Assembly: GCF_018812025.1 (NCBI RefSeq)
Contig: NC_063051.1
Span: forward strand, 792,001-856,000
From: Megalobrama amblycephala
Lineage: Eukaryota; Chordata; Actinopteri; Cypriniformes; Xenocyprididae
Length of the DNA stretch: 64,000 nucleotides
Direction: 5' to 3'
Positions 62,151-64,000 of this stretch are shown piece by piece (positions within the stretch are counted from its first letter, which is position 1; every line of letters starts with the position of its first letter). Both the position numbers and the translations under genes were made by a program. Under the pieces are notes generated by a model, which did not search any database, was not told where the DNA came from, and saw only the letters and a program-made list of their open reading frames with translations.

Positions 62151-64000
62151 TCAAAAACATCAAAAAGGAAGCACATTTATGAGGCTAAAACGACATATGC
62201 TCAACATCTGTATACCATCCAATGACTTTCTAGACTTGGGCCATAAATTCAGTGGCATTTCATTTGCAGGAGCTCTAAATGTATCCATGCTCTTCTCAAA
62301 TCCATAAAAACAAATTCTCCTCAGTCGAGAGAGCTGCATTTGTCTGCAGTGCCCTCTATAGTCAGAACAAACATCAATCACTGAGAGAAAGAGAGAGAGA
62401 GAGACCCATTAACAGAAGAACCTATAAACATCAAAACAACTTTACTGCACAGACATGCTCAAATTCAACATGTTGAAACAATATCTTACATATACAGCAC
62501 CCTGGTGCTCAGAGTATTGGGAAACAAGAAAGAAATCAATATTTTAGACTCACATATAAGTGTCTGCCACATAACAAGCGCTTGATTAATAATGTCTCAC
62601 ATTTACGAGCACATATAATCTGTGCTCGAGCTCAAAGGTCGCTTCTATGTGACGTGATTCGTTCAATGCTAACTGCACTTTCTGCACTGATGGCTTCTGC
62701 ATATCTCACTGGTTTCATGCTCTAATGATTATTTGCCAGAATCCTCTACGACATTGTGTTCTCCTCTGATTTTATAACCATGAACCTTTGAAATTAAAGG
62801 GAATATATATATATATATATATACACAACATATAAACACCATATTGGCCAATGGCCTAGATCGAGAAATTCAACTTTTTAATTATTCCAATTATAATTAC
62901 ATTTTTTTGGATCATAAATAAGGGATAGTGATAGATTAAAGCAAAGATTTAACCCTTTAAATGCATTAAAGTCCCTTTATGGCCAATTCATTTTGGGAGA
63001 ACTATCCCTATTGTCAGAGATGGTCTTATTATTGGGAGATACAAGGCTCTACCACTGGAGAAAGCATAATGGCAAAGTTGATAACCAACCACATTACAGC
63101 CTTAACGTCATTGAATTTCATTAATAATTGTGCCAGTCAATCACTGTTTGTGGATCCCATAGAAATGAATGAGAAGTGCTGTAAACTGAATCCTAGCCAT
63201 CTCACAATAGTCCTTGCCTTCTCTTATAAAACAGCATTTTTTCAGTTGTAAACTCGTCTAAGATAAACCGTTAGCCTCTGGTCTCCTTCTCTGCGTAACA
63301 CAGCGTTACGCTATTTTTTGCCAACCATGGAGGCTTGCCTTAAATCTATACTGCCCAGAATTGCAATATTGGTGCATCCCTAAATATTAATAACCACTAC
63401 TATTGATGCACTGGGAGAATACCACCTAAACAAAAATGAAATAAAATAAAATAAAATAATAAAAATATAATTGTTAAAAGTTAAAAGGTAAACACCTTAA
63501 CAAATTCTCTGGCGACTGTCTTAAATAACACAACAGACTAGAAGTGCTCTGGGTTTGAGAAAAAATTTACATTTTAATGACATGCATTAGCACTCAGGCT
63601 ATACAAAGAGCTCTAAATTGCCTCTGCCCTTCATGTCACAGCACAGCTACAGTTCTGTGAAATCATTCGCTGAGACAATTTCAGGCAGATGTTGGCGTCT
63701 ACTCATCTGATGTGCCCATGTGAAACAACACACCAGTGTCTTAATCTAATTTCACAGCCAAGCATATTTGCCCAACAGGATTACAAACCAACACTGTCAA
63801 GAGCGTCACATGTGCCACCAGAGATGTCCAATCAATGGAAGCACCAATGCTTAAGCCTCTTACAGAGTCCTGAAGGAAGGATTGATTTACAAATGGTATC
63901 TTCACCAAGATTGGTACTTATGTTGTATACTGGAAACAAAAGTCATAAAATAAAAAATAGTTCCACCATCCTCCTGGAAAATCTGTTTTTTCCTGTTTAT
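62151..64000. other. no supported gene; minor microsatellites
   Basis: Contains (GA)n at about 62385-62404, (AT)n at about 62802-62822 and an (AAAAT)n run at about 63437-63460. No coding frame with a recognisable domain. The rest looks unique. Confidence 0.35.

Overview
This is a gene-poor, repeat-dense vertebrate window. The mix of elements suggests a cyprinid teleost (carp, minnow or zebrafish relatives): hAT, Tc1/mariner, Harbinger and TTAA-target DNA elements, a DIRS retrotransposon of the fish type, long GATA/GACA and (AT)n tracts, and an interspersed repeat present five times in the window. The species call is an inference from family recognition. No complete host protein-coding gene was found. 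The only host-gene candidate is a possible first coding exon on the minus strand at 22385-22439. The window is best read as intergenic or intronic DNA.

Layout. 0.4-1.6 kb: a CATGGTAC-rich repeat with internal duplications. 2.5-3.2 kb: a DNA-element fragment. 3.8-5.6 kb: an inverted-repeat element carrying about 24 copies of a ~69-bp minisatellite. 7.0-9.9 kb: two related elements, the second interrupted by a 1086-bp hAT element with a perfect 8-bp target duplication and a BED zinc-finger exon that still has its splice donor. 11.4-12.4 kb: a Tc1 relic. 13.17-15.56 kb: a 2.4-kb GATA/GACA array. 16.07-16.44 kb: a clean hAT MITE. 17.7-18.8 kb: an interspersed repeat split by an insertion. 19.4-22 kb: a diverged duplication, hairpin MITEs and A-rich tandem repeats. 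22.4-22.9 kb: the candidate exon with CT microsatellites upstream of it. 22.9-26.5 kb: a hAT copy holding a full-length dead Tc1 element, then a CACTA-like element inside another element. 27.8-29.1 kb: a DNA element and a LINE 3' end.

The largest transposon is a 6.1-kb DIRS-group tyrosine-recombinase retrotransposon (31529-37645, coding on the minus strand), inserted in a hAT element (31065-38426). It keeps unequal inverted terminal repeats and a 113-bp internal complementary region made of the complements of both ends, which is the diagnostic DIRS architecture. Gag and RT/RNase H are broken: an apparent one-base frameshift, three in-frame TAG stops, and two RT deletions, one removing the YxDD catalytic site. 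The tyrosine recombinase frame is intact.

38.5-43 kb has mostly unique sequence and an AT-rich stretch with three copies of a ~140-bp unit. 43.1-45.66 kb is a 36-unit satellite whose core is the palindrome GTTGCCTTGGCAAC, an exact match to the RFX transcription-factor X-box consensus; 25 units are perfect by eye. I consider this the most interesting structure here. 46-64 kb holds interspersed repeats, a Tc1 relic (49.6-50.6 kb), a 948-bp TTAA-flanked long hairpin (51.76-52.71 kb), a Harbinger MITE at the exact end of a hAT element (55.9-57.8 kb), a second TTAA-flanked element (59.5-60.4 kb), a (CA)n tract and a tRNA-derived SINE. Functional links between these pieces are not evident; the main process visible is repeated nested transposition and satellite growth.
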